Positions 1-5,924 are shown, counted from the first letter of the stretch. The stretch is DNA of 8,843 nucleotides from Lachnoclostridium phytofermentans (GCA_003526525.1 DPVV01000102.1:1-8843), one strand, 5' to 3'. The notes: generated by a model not told the origin, from the sequence alone. Numbers and translations are program-made.

Positions 1-885
1 AATTAAGTTTGAAGCCTCCTCCACATTACTATTTATATAAGTAACGCTATCCTTATATTCAGCTAAAAAGGCTTCTACTGCTTCTTTATTCTCATCGGCA
101 AACTTCTTATTAACCACAACGACACCAGTAACTACAGAACTATTGGAATTTAACGCTTCCCATTCTTTTGTTACATCTAATGCCACTCTTACTTTATCGT
201 TTGTCATCTGTACTGTGGTAACATAAGGTTGTGGGAGCATCGCAATTGCATTATCGGTTTCACTTAATATTGCCGCAACTTCGGTTGCTTCGGATTTATA
301 TTGAATGGTTACGTCCTTACTTGGATCGATTCCATGAGAACTAAGGAGATAATTTAGAGTAAATTCTGGTGTTGTTCCCTTACCCGTTGAGTAAATTGTT
401 TTCCCCTTCAAATCTTCTACACTTTTTATGGAATCACCAGTTTCAACAATATATAATACTCCAAGTGTATTAATGCCTGCTACCTGAATCTTCCCTTCAC
501 TGTTTTGGTATAGAATAGAAGCTAAGTTACAAGGAATTGCAGCAATTTGAAAGTCTCCCTTAATTAAGTTTGTTGTGATTTCGTCTGCTGTTCCAGCGAT
601 TGTAAAGTCATAATTGTTTGCAGTCTCTCCGTTTTCTGCTCTCTCCATCAACTCTACCATTCCCATTGCTGTTGGTCCTTTTAGGGCTGCAATATTCATT
701 GTAATTTTCTCAGCAGTGCTCTCCTCCTCTTTCGTTGGTTCTTCGGTTGGAGTTACTGTTATTTCTTCTGCCTTGGTTGGCTCTGGTGTTATATTGTTAT
801 CCTCTGCATTCTTTTTTGCCTGGCAACCCGCTAACACCACCATACTAAAAATAAGTGTAAGAATCAAATATTTATATTTCTTCAT
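1..885 (-). CDS. ABC transporter substrate-binding lipoprotein, NMT1/ThiY/SsuA-like (3' end beyond window)
   Basis: This open frame runs from ATG 885 off the left edge, so 295 residues are visible and the C-terminus is missing; related proteins are usually somewhat over 300 residues. A lipoprotein signal is clear: basic MKKYKY, a hydrophobic stretch at residues 7-19, and a lipobox LAGC with Cys21 as the lipidation site. Residues 22-60 form a Thr/Pro/Glu-rich tether, then the binding domain begins near residue 61. LKGPTAMGMVELM (68-80) and DLKGKTIYSTGKGTTPEF (158-175) are typical of periplasmic-binding proteins of the NMT1/THI5, SsuA and TauA group, which bind small organic ligands outside the membrane and hand them to an ABC permease. 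The ligand cannot be told from sequence. AGAGG lies 4 nt before the ATG. The gene follows the hydrogenase-associated regulator 196 bp downstream on the same strand. Permease and ATPase genes would be expected to the left. The family call is firm, the substrate unknown. Confidence 0.85.
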   Translation of the reverse strand, partial: MKKYKYLILTLIFSMVVLAGCQAKKNAEDNNITPEPTKAEEITVTPTEEPTKEEESTAEKITMNIAALKGPTAMGMVELMERAENGETANNYDFTIAGTADEITTNLIKGDFQIAAIPCNLASILYQNSEGKIQVAGINTLGVLYIVETGDSIKSVEDLKGKTIYSTGKGTTPEFTLNYLLSSHGIDPSKDVTIQYKSEATEVAAILSETDNAIAMLPQPYVTTVQMTNDKVRVALDVTKEWEALNSNSSVVTGVVVVNKKFADENKEAVEAFLAEYKDSVTYINSNVEEASNLI

Positions 886-1081
886 AAAACCTCTATTCCG
901 GTGCACTTTACACCTTTTATTAATAAGCAATTTACTTTCAATGCAAAAAAACATTATACTATTTCAGTCAACATTATTAGCCTAGTTGATAATTAAACTG
1001 AAATGTATGCCATTTACTTGCGAATTGAGGTAAAGCCTGCTTAATTCCAAGCCTTGCTACCTACTCATATCCGTAATTTAA
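886..1081 (-). other. Intergenic leader of the substrate-binding lipoprotein; weak promoter candidate
   Basis: These 196 bp between the hydrogenase-associated regulator and the lipoprotein gene hold no convincing ORF. Read on the minus strand, a perfect TATAAT (plus positions 953-958) is present, but 17 bp upstream of it there is only GCTAAT, so any -35 box is poor. A TTGACT lies too close to pair with it. A loose stem (GGTA with TACC outside, GCTT with AAGC inside) lies around 1031-1063 without a U-tract, so I do not call it a terminator. No known riboswitch class was recognised. Confidence 0.3.
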
Positions 1082-1330
1082 CTATGATGATTTTGAATAC
1101 ATCGTCTTAACGCTGATTCCCTTCACCATACCTAATTTACCAGATAAAGAACTAATCACATTATTTTCTGCATCTACTACCACACTAATTATACTGACAT
1201 CCTTATCTTTATAAGGAAGGCCCATTCTACCGATTATATAACTGCTATATTCATGTAAGATATGATTCACCTCTGCTGATGCACTAAGCTGCTCCACTAT
1301 GATTCCAATTAATGCAATTCTAGTATCCAA
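1082..1330 (-). CDS. Iron-only hydrogenase system putative regulator, TM1266 family
   Basis: An 82-residue protein beginning MDTRIALIGIIVEQ, with HEYSSYIIGRMGLPYKDK (26-43) and LSGKLGMVKGISVKTMYSK near the C-terminus. These blocks match the TM1266 family, small ferredoxin-fold (ACT-like) proteins found near HydE/HydF/HydG [FeFe]-hydrogenase maturation genes in anaerobes. They are proposed regulators, with biochemical function not established as far as I know. The length is normal and no DNA-binding domain is present. The start is TTG (1328-1330), supported by AAAGGGGG 6 nt upstream; no in-frame ATG gives a family-length protein. The gene precedes the ABC lipoprotein gene on the same strand by 196 bp and follows a 400-bp stretch with an intrinsic terminator, so it probably starts a new unit. 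No hydrogenase gene is in the window. Family assignment is confident, role inferred. Confidence 0.88.
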   Translation of the reverse strand: MDTRIALIGIIVEQLSASAEVNHILHEYSSYIIGRMGLPYKDKDVSIISVVVDAENNVISSLSGKLGMVKGISVKTMYSKSS

Positions 1331-1372
1331 GATTATCCCCCTTTCAATTTTTATTAAGTAAAGCTACTCCCC

Positions 1373-1543
1373 ATGAAGGACAGTAAAAAAGATGCTTTAA
1401 AACGTCTCATAGACAAAAAGCAATTCAACCCATCGCATCCTAAGTTATTACTCCTTCGCTATGATTGGTTGAAACCTTATTTACTAATTCTCAAACACAT
1501 TCTTCCTACTTTAATAAGTATCCGAAATAGAGGGAAGAGCTAA
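1373..1543 (+). CDS. Candidate small ORF, 56 residues, unrecognised (doubtful)
   Basis: An ATG-to-TAA frame on the plus strand encodes 56 residues, starting MKDSKKDALKRLIDKKQFN and ending SIRNRGKS. The composition looks protein-like: a basic, charged N-terminal third, then a leucine-rich stretch (residues 25-47, around RYDWLKPYLLILKHILPTL) that could be an amphipathic or membrane-associated helix. I do not recognise the family. Against it, no Shine-Dalgarno sequence precedes the ATG (upstream bases read AAGCTACTCCCC), whereas every firm gene here has a strong one, and it would be the only plus-strand gene. An upstream in-frame stop at 1355-1357 rules out a longer version. It may be a chance frame antisense to a leader, or a gene remnant. 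Confidence 0.22.
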   Translation: MKDSKKDALKRLIDKKQFNPSHPKLLLLRYDWLKPYLLILKHILPTLISIRNRGKS

Positions 1544-1597
1544 AACAAAAATGGCTTTTGAAAGCTGAGATGAATTCCTCATCTTCTTTCAAAAGCC
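1541..1597 (-). terminator. Strong rho-independent terminator downstream of the response regulator
   Basis: Read on the minus strand, GGCTTTTGAAAG (plus 1586-1597) pairs perfectly with CTTTCAAAAGCC (1553-1564). The inner loop continues as AGATGA/TCATCT (1579-1584 with 1568-1573) around a 5-nt loop. The stem is followed by ATTTTTGTTTT (1542-1552). It probably ends both the kinase/regulator transcript and the short transcript from the 1707-1735 promoter. Read on the plus strand the trailing T-run is poor, so it is mainly a minus-strand terminator. Confidence 0.88.
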
Positions 1598-1680
1598 TGA
1601 TTTACGCTTTTATCGTTTTCTTTAAAAACAGAACTAATTTTTCTGTCTACAAAACTCTTCAAATTGCGCTTCTTTATCAG
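1579..1680 (-). CDS. Candidate microprotein frame, 33 codons with non-ATG start (very doubtful)
   Basis: Inside the putative short transcript an open frame of 33 residues would begin at CTG 1680, five nt behind AGAAGGA (1686-1692), and stop at TGA 1579-1581 within the terminator loop. With the start read as Met it begins MIKKRNLKSFVDRKISSVF and continues with charged residues to AFERR. A TTG at 1662 gives a 27-residue version but has no good ribosome binding site. CTG starts are rare and a stop inside the terminator hairpin is unusual, so this is listed only because spacing and composition are suggestive. Confidence 0.15.
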   Translation of the reverse strand: MIKKRNLKSFVDRKISSVFKENDKSVNQAFERR

Positions 1681-1706
1681 GTGATTCCTTCTATGTCAGC
1701 GACTAC

Positions 1707-1735
1707 ATTATATAGCATATTTTAACAACTGTCAA
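1707..1735 (-). promoter_or_regulatory. Consensus sigma-A promoter overlapping the response regulator stop codon
   Basis: On the minus strand TTGACA (plus 1730-1735), exactly 17 bp, then TATAAT (1707-1712). Both hexamers match the consensus fully. The TGA stop of the response regulator (1732-1734) lies inside the -35 box. Transcription would start near 1700 and run towards the terminator at 1541-1597. Confidence 0.8.
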
Positions 1736-2421
1736 ACTTTAAAACGGTACCCAACACCCCAGATTGTTTCAATGTATTGTGGTTTTGAAGTATTCGCTTC
1801 AATCTTTTCTCGAATCTTTTTAATATGAACAGTAACCGTAGCAATATCACCGATTGATTCCATATCCCAAATCTCTTGGAATAGCTCTTCCTTGGTATAA
1901 ACATGGTTTGGATTTTGTGCCAAGAAGGTAAGTAAATCGAATTCTTTGGTTGTAAATGCCTTTTCCTCTCCATTTATATAAACACGGCGTGCAGTTTTAT
2001 CAATTTTGATACCACGAATTTCTATCATTTCATTTTCCTTCATTCCGGTACCAATCAATCGCTCATACCTTGCTAAATGCGCTTTCACCCTTGCTACCAA
2101 TTCACTTGGGCTAAATGGTTTTGTCATATAATCATCTGCCCCAAGTCCAAGTCCTCGAATCTTATCAATGTCATCCTTTTTTGCAGATACCATAATAACA
2201 GGAATGTTCTTTTCTTCCCTTACACGTTTACAAATTTCAAATCCATCTACGTTTGGTAACATTAAATCAAGAATAATTAACTTATAATCCCCTGTAAGAG
2301 CCGCTTCTAAACCTTTATCTCCGGTATTTTGAATATCTACTTCGAAACCAGAAAGCTCTAAATAATCCTTCTCAAGTTCTGCAATTGCAGCCTCATCTTC
2401 TACTATTAATATCTTATCCAT
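1732..2421 (-). CDS. OmpR/PhoB-family DNA-binding response regulator
   Basis: A 229-residue two-domain regulator of normal family length. The receiver domain (about 1-117) has the acidic pair Glu8/Asp9, the phospho-acceptor Asp52 in LIILDLMLP, Ser79 in MVSAK, and Lys101 in DDYMTKPFSPSEL. The winged-helix effector domain (about 130-229) shows the expected FTTKEFDLLTFLAQNPN, TVTVHIKKIREKIE and C-terminal IETIWGVGYRF blocks. Phosphorylation by the upstream kinase should promote dimerisation and binding to target promoters, which cannot be named from this window. The ATG at 2419-2421 has AAAGGAG 5 nt upstream. It follows the kinase gene after 164 bp of structured RNA, so it may be co-transcribed with it at an adjusted level. 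The receiver motifs and WGVGYRF place it in the PhoB/VanR/WalR-like group without fixing an orthologue. Confidence 0.95.
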   Translation of the reverse strand: MDKILIVEDEAAIAELEKDYLELSGFEVDIQNTGDKGLEAALTGDYKLIILDLMLPNVDGFEICKRVREEKNIPVIMVSAKKDDIDKIRGLGLGADDYMTKPFSPSELVARVKAHLARYERLIGTGMKENEMIEIRGIKIDKTARRVYINGEEKAFTTKEFDLLTFLAQNPNHVYTKEELFQEIWDMESIGDIATVTVHIKKIREKIEANTSKPQYIETIWGVGYRFKV

Positions 2422-2463
2422 AAAATCTCCTTTCTTCTGCCACCGTATGAATGTTGTTTTTTA

Positions 2464-2580
2464 TTTTCACACTTGAAAACATGACGCCAAAGGCGGTACA
2501 AACAATGCATAAAACTAATGTGAAGTTTTAGAATTTCTTATGTGGCGTCTTTTGGCACCTTAGAAATTCTCTTCACACTT
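2464..2580 (-). repeat. Structured kinase-regulator gap with alternative inverted repeats
   Basis: Just after the kinase stop, TGTGAAG (2519-2525) pairs with CTTCACA (2571-2577) and, inside, AGAATTTCT (2530-2538) with AGAAATTCT (2562-2570), giving a long hairpin. A second hairpin CGCC-AAA-GGCG lies at 2485-2495. The motif TTCACACTT is directly repeated (2466-2474 and 2572-2580), so TGTGAA at 2519-2524 can pair with either copy. GACGCC (2483-2488) is complementary to GGCGTC (2544-2549) in the loop of the first hairpin. The two folds are mutually exclusive. On the minus strand the first hairpin is followed by only a weak U-run, so it could be a leaky terminator, a processing site or an RNA stabiliser. 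Confidence 0.6.
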
Positions 2581-2585
2581 CTTTC

Positions 2586-4127
2586 TTAATCTTTTACTTT
2601 AAGTACTAACCCTTTTTTTATTTTAGAGAGTTTCTTCTCAATACGCTCTTTGTCAGTCCATTTCATTATGGTAAAGATAATGCTTGTTCCAACACCGACT
2701 TCACTCTTTGCCCAGATATTACCGCCATGCTCCTCAATTACTTTTTTAGCAATCGCTAAGCCAAGTCCAGACCCCCCTTGCTTTGAATTTCTGGATGCAT
2801 CCGCACGGTAAAAACGTTCAAATATATTCGGAAGGTCTTTCGCTGCAATACCGCAACCATCATCTTCAACTGAAACTTGTACCATATCACCAGCATCGGA
2901 TAGCCTTACCCTAATGGTTCCTTCCGCTTTTCCCATGTATTTTACTGCATTTCCTACAATATTATGAATCACTCGTTTTAATTGCTCTGTATCAACAATT
3001 ACTTTACATTCCGGTGATACCATATTCTCATATTCTAACTTAATATTCTTAATCTCAAGTTCAAAACTAAGCTCATCTACGCAATCACTAAAGTAATCAT
3101 CGATACCAATTATGTTAAAGTTATAAGGAACTGTATTATTATCAATCCTTGCATAAAGCGATAATTCATCTACTAAGGAAGACATATCATTTGCCTTTGT
3201 ATAAATTGTTTTGACGTATCGATCAAGCTTTTCAGGGGTATCTGCTACCCCATCGATAATCCCTTCCGAATATCCTTTGATTGCAGTAAGCGGCGTCTTT
3301 AAGTCATGCGATATATTACTTAATAACTCTCTTGAGTTTTCTTCATACTGCATCTTTACTTCAATGAGTTCTTTTAGATGAATTCTCATTTCTTCAAAAT
3401 CTTCACATAGCTGTCCAATCTCATCATTGGTTCTTACAGAAATCGAATAATTTAAATTTCCTTCCTTCATCTCCTTGGTAGCACGTTTTAGTACATCAAG
3501 TGGTTTTATAATTCCTCTGTAAAGCCATACAATTAAGATAAAAGCGGTTATTACGATAATTAATACAAAGGATATTACGGCTTGAATTGCAGACGCTTTT
3601 ATCTGTGGAACAACATTATCAACATCTGTTAATACAAATATTGTTCCCTCAGAACCATCCTGATACAAAAAGTCTTGTTGTTTTAATAAAATGGGATTTT
3701 TACCCCCAATATAAGTACCTCCATCAACTTCTGTGCTATGATTATTATAACTTGGAAGATTGTTCTTTACCGTTGAAAATTTCGCAGAATCACCTACAAA
3801 GATAATCTCTTGATCCTTTCTGACAACTAAGAAAGAATATTTTTCTTGAAGTTCTGAATTAAGCGCTTTAATATATTCTAAATCTTCTAATTCCCAAGGT
3901 GTTTTGATTGCTTTTGTTTTAATTCTGTTAAAGGCATCCCTTGTAACCCGATTTAATATCTGTATTGGATTCGTTATTACCTGCATGGTATCAAACTCTA
4001 CGTCATAGGTTTTCTGAATGGAGTTTAACTGGTACTCAATTATTAGCTTACCGGTCATAACAGCTAGACATATGGGTAGAATAATAATGATTATGAACGA
4101 CATCTTTAGTCTGTTTTTTAAATTCAC
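2586..4127 (-). CDS. Membrane sensor histidine kinase, HAMP-HisKA-HATPase
   Basis: From the GTG at 4125-4127 the protein has 513 residues. Order of parts: membrane helix 1 (about 9-30), an extracytoplasmic sensor region of about 150 residues, membrane helix 2 (about 181-203), a HAMP linker (about 204-257), a HisKA domain with the H-box SNISHDLKTPLTAIKGY (phospho-acceptor His274), and a HATPase domain. The HATPase domain carries N-box HNIVGNAVKY (388-397), G1 DDGCGI, F-box FERFYR and G2 GGSGLGLAI (451-459). It should autophosphorylate and pass phosphate to the response regulator encoded next. The open frame extends nine codons further to an ATG at 4154, but GGAGG lies inside those codons, 7 nt before the GTG, and no ribosome binding site precedes the ATG. 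The sensor region shows no family I recognise, so the signal is unknown. The kinase-before-regulator order is less common than the reverse. Confidence 0.93.
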   Translation of the reverse strand: MNLKNRLKMSFIIIIILPICLAVMTGKLIIEYQLNSIQKTYDVEFDTMQVITNPIQILNRVTRDAFNRIKTKAIKTPWELEDLEYIKALNSELQEKYSFLVVRKDQEIIFVGDSAKFSTVKNNLPSYNNHSTEVDGGTYIGGKNPILLKQQDFLYQDGSEGTIFVLTDVDNVVPQIKASAIQAVISFVLIIVITAFILIVWLYRGIIKPLDVLKRATKEMKEGNLNYSISVRTNDEIGQLCEDFEEMRIHLKELIEVKMQYEENSRELLSNISHDLKTPLTAIKGYSEGIIDGVADTPEKLDRYVKTIYTKANDMSSLVDELSLYARIDNNTVPYNFNIIGIDDYFSDCVDELSFELEIKNIKLEYENMVSPECKVIVDTEQLKRVIHNIVGNAVKYMGKAEGTIRVRLSDAGDMVQVSVEDDGCGIAAKDLPNIFERFYRADASRNSKQGGSGLGLAIAKKVIEEHGGNIWAKSEVGVGTSIIFTIMKWTDKERIEKKLSKIKKGLVLKVKD

Positions 4128-4319
4128 TTTCCTTCCTCCGTATCTATGTCTCATACTAAAAGGTCTTTCTTCCTATTAAAAACAGTAACACCTATTAAAT
4201 GGAATGTGATAACTATAAACATTTAATCCTACCGATGTTAGTGTTTAAATGTTCCTAACTTTTTATTCTATTCTATCAAGAAATAACAAGTTTTACTATT
4301 TCCTCATTTCATTATAACA
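4128..4319 (-). promoter_or_regulatory. Kinase gene promoter (extended -10) and about 175-nt leader with inverted repeat
   Basis: On the minus strand TGTTATAAT (plus 4311-4319) is a perfect -10 box with a TGn extension; the -35 region is weak, as is usual for extended -10 promoters. Transcription would start near 4304, leaving a leader of about 175 nt. In the leader, AACATTTAA (4218-4226) and TTAAATGTT (4245-4253) form a perfect 9-bp inverted repeat with an 18-nt gap, either an RNA hairpin or an operator-like site. No known riboswitch is recognised. Confidence 0.55.
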
Positions 4320-4373
4320 TATCATAGACTAGCTTACACATAAACAATCTATAAAAACATCTATAAAAACTAT

Positions 4374-4407
4374 TAAAAAGGACTTACCACGCAAAGCTGA
4401 TAAGTCC
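4374..4407 (-). terminator. Rho-independent terminator of metK
   Basis: On the minus strand GGACTTA (plus 4401-4407) pairs with TAAGTCC (4380-4386) around a 14-nt partly paired loop, followed by TTTTT (4375-4379) and further T-rich sequence. It lies 19 bp beyond the metK stop codon and upstream of the kinase promoter, separating the two units. Confidence 0.85.
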
Positions 4408-4426
4408 CTCTTCCTAAAAATTCTTC

Positions 4427-5617
4427 TTATAAATATTTCTTTAACTCATCTGCCTTATCTGTTTGCTCCCAAGGAAGATTTAAGTCATTTCTACCAAAAT
4501 GTCCATATGCAGCTGTTTGCTTATAGATTGGTCTTCTTAAATCAAGCATTTTAATGATACCAGCTGGACGAAGATCAAAGTGGTTACGAACAATTTCAGT
4601 TAACTCTTCATTGCTCTTCTTTCCTGTTCCAAATGTATCAATCATAATAGAGGTAGGCTGAGCAACACCAATTGCATAGGATAACTGTATCTCGCACTTA
4701 TCTGCAAGGCCAGATGCAACTATATTCTTAGCTACATAACGAGCTGCATAAGAAGCTGAACGATCTACCTTTGTACAGTCCTTACCAGAGAAGGCACCAC
4801 CGCCGTGACGAGCATATCCACCGTAGGTGTCTACAATAATTTTTCTACCTGTTAAACCACTATCTCCATTTGGTCCACCAATAACAAAACGTCCGGTTGG
4901 ATTAATAAAGAATTTTGTATTCTCATCTACCATTTCTTTTGGAAGAACTGGCTCAAATACATACTTTTTAATATCCTCATGAATTTGCTCCTGTGTCACA
5001 TCTGGATCATGCTGAGTAGATAATACCACTGCATTTAAGTGAACTGGTTTTCCTTCTTCATTATATTCCACTGTTACCTGTGACTTCCCATCCGGACGAA
5101 GGTAGCTAAGCGTACCATCTTTTCTTACTTTAGATAACTGTTTTGTTAACTTATGAGCCAATGAAATAGGATATGGCATAAGTTCTTCGGTCTCATTGGA
5201 TGCATAACCAAACATCATACCCTGATCTCCTGCACCAATTGCCTCAATCGCTTCGTCTGTCATCTCATTTTGTTTTGCTTCCAATGCTTTGTCTACACCA
5301 AGAGCAATGTCTTTTGACTGTTCGTCAAGTGCAACAATAACACCACATGTATCCGCGTCAAAACCATACTTTGCACGATCATATCCGATTTCTCTTACGG
5401 TATCACGTACAATTTTTTGTATATCAACATAACCAGATGTTGTAATCTCACCCATTACAAGTACGAGTCCTGTAGTAATTGCTGTTTCGCAAGCAACACG
5501 GCTCATTGGATCTTGCTCTAATAATGCATCCAATACTGCATCTGAGATTTGATCGCAGATTTTATCTGGATGTCCTTCAGTAACTGATTCTGATGTAAAT
5601 AGTAATTTGTTTTGCAT
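4427..5617 (-). CDS. metK: S-adenosylmethionine synthetase (methionine adenosyltransferase)
   Basis: This cytosolic enzyme makes S-adenosylmethionine, phosphate and diphosphate from methionine and ATP. From ATG 5617 it has 396 residues, the usual size. Visible signatures are SVTEGHPDK (11-19, ATP/Mg site), GAGDQG (128-133), the family motif GGGAFSGKD (272-280), [21 protein letters not shown] (239-259) and the C-terminal PWE. The open frame could begin five codons earlier at 5632, but those codons are themselves AAAGGAG, the ribosome binding site, which sits 5 nt before the chosen [22 protein letters not shown] is also the normal N-terminus. The gene stands alone between its own promoter plus SAM-I riboswitch and a terminator, so it should be switched off when its product is abundant. 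Confidence 0.98.
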   Translation of the reverse strand: MQNKLLFTSESVTEGHPDKICDQISDAVLDALLEQDPMSRVACETAITTGLVLVMGEITTSGYVDIQKIVRDTVREIGYDRAKYGFDADTCGVIVALDEQSKDIALGVDKALEAKQNEMTDEAIEAIGAGDQGMMFGYASNETEELMPYPISLAHKLTKQLSKVRKDGTLSYLRPDGKSQVTVEYNEEGKPVHLNAVVLSTQHDPDVTQEQIHEDIKKYVFEPVLPKEMVDENTKFFINPTGRFVIGGPNGDSGLTGRKIIVDTYGGYARHGGGAFSGKDCTKVDRSASYAARYVAKNIVASGLADKCEIQLSYAIGVAQPTSIMIDTFGTGKKSNEELTEIVRNHFDLRPAGIIKMLDLRRPIYKQTAAYGHFGRNDLNLPWEQTDKADELKKYL

Positions 5618-5717
5618 AAAATCTCCTTTCACCCTTCCATGCTCTGAAAGGCTTATGATATATTAATTTGTACCGATTTAAGTCCGAATACAACCGTCGT
5701 AGTATTTTACTCTATCC

Positions 5718-5745
5718 ACAAAAAAAGTCCGCATAAGCGGACTTG
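5718..5745 (-). terminator. Riboswitch expression-platform terminator with overlapping antiterminator
   Basis: On the minus strand AAGTCCGC-TTAT-GCGGACTT (plus 5725-5744) is a perfect 8-bp stem running directly into seven T residues (5720-5726, two of them inside the stem). Its 5' arm plus one base (CAAGTCC, plus 5739-5745) is complementary to GGATTTG (5758-5764), which begins at the 3' edge of aptamer helix P1. SAM binding should hold P1 closed and let the terminator form; without SAM the GGATTTG/CAAGTCC antiterminator can form and metK is transcribed. Confidence 0.93.
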
Positions 5746-5757
5746 TTATTTAAAAAC

Positions 5758-5862
5758 CAAATCCTCTCATTGTTCGATTGCTCGCTCAACTTAGCACCTT
5801 CCCATAGGGGGTTGCCGTGACTTCACTGAGTCTTTACTCTCCGTCACTCTGAATAAGAGAAA
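5758..5862 (-). promoter_or_regulatory. SAM-I (S-box) riboswitch aptamer controlling metK
   Basis: Read on the minus strand, helix P1 is CTCTTATT (plus 5852-5859) with AATGAGAG (5764-5771). Between them come the S-box landmarks in order: CAGAGTGACGGAG, a helix GTGAC/GTCAC with internal GAGT/ACTC, the conserved GGCAACC, P3 as CCC-TAT-GGG, AAGGTGCTAA, and P4 closed by a GCAA tetraloop (CGA-GCAA-TCG). This is the classic SAM-I class found before methionine and SAM genes in Firmicutes, and the downstream gene is metK as expected. The terminator and antiterminator lie immediately downstream. Confidence 0.95.
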
Positions 5863-5887
5863 TATCTATGAACTTATTGTATATTCG

Positions 5888-5924
5888 CACACTTAGTAGA
5901 CAACTAAAATAATTGTCACTTGTG
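5888..5924 (-). other. 5'-terminal stem-loop of the metK leader
   Basis: On the minus strand the predicted metK transcript starts (near 5923) with a stem in which CACAAGTGACAA (plus 5913-5924) pairs with TTGTC-ACT-GTG (5888-5903, with small bulges). The core GACAATTA/TAGTTGTC is closed by about five U residues. It precedes the riboswitch by about 25 nt. A hairpin at the very 5' end could protect the RNA from 5'-end-dependent decay; this role is inferred. Confidence 0.5.

Larger units (their letters stand above)
1541..1700 (-). ncRNA. Putative short transcript (about 160 nt) bounded by consensus promoter and terminator
   Basis: A consensus promoter (1707-1735) predicts a start near 1700, and the strong terminator ends near 1541, giving an RNA of about 160 nt. 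It contains a hairpin ACAGAA-7 nt-TTCTGT (1628-1646) followed by a short U-run, and the terminator stem. I recognise no known RNA family: it lacks tmRNA, 6S, SRP and riboswitch signatures that I could identify. It could be a regulatory RNA, the mRNA of a very small protein (see 1579-1680), or a terminated leader for the hydrogenase-associated regulator at 1330. Its existence is inferred from the two signals only. Confidence 0.45.
1331..1731. other. 400-bp region without a recognised gene: promoter, terminator, short transcript and candidate small ORFs
   Basis: This gap between the response regulator and the hydrogenase-associated regulator holds, in minus-strand order, a consensus promoter (1707-1735), a small AU-rich hairpin (1628-1646), a strong terminator hairpin (1553-1597) with U-tract, and an inverted repeat TTCAACC/GGTTGAA (1424-1430 and 1467-1473). 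The ribosome binding site of the TTG-start gene ends it. On the plus strand a 56-codon ORF spans 1373-1543. No confident promoter was found immediately upstream of the hydrogenase-associated regulator. It is possible that this gene is served by the 1707-1735 promoter through read-through of the terminator. Confidence 0.6.

Noticed and set aside
614..985. Plus-strand open frame of 123 codons
   Set aside because: It is antisense to the signal peptide and tether of the lipoprotein gene, whose lipobox, start and family motifs are clear.
1404..1445. Minus-strand 13-codon leader peptide starting at ATG after GGAG
   Set aside because: The ribosome binding site is about 12 nt from the ATG, the frame is very short, and there is no regulatory codon run.
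1722..1973. Minus-strand open frame of 83 codons overlapping the response regulator
   Set aside because: It is a shifted frame within the well-conserved winged-helix domain and has no independent support.
4128..4154. Upstream ATG at 4154 as the kinase start
   Set aside because: No ribosome binding site precedes it, while GGAGG inside the nine extra codons is well placed for the GTG at 4127.
5618..5632. Upstream ATG at 5632 as the metK start (five extra residues, MKGDF)
   Set aside because: Those codons spell the Shine-Dalgarno sequence AAAGGAG, and the family N-terminus begins at the ATG at 5617.
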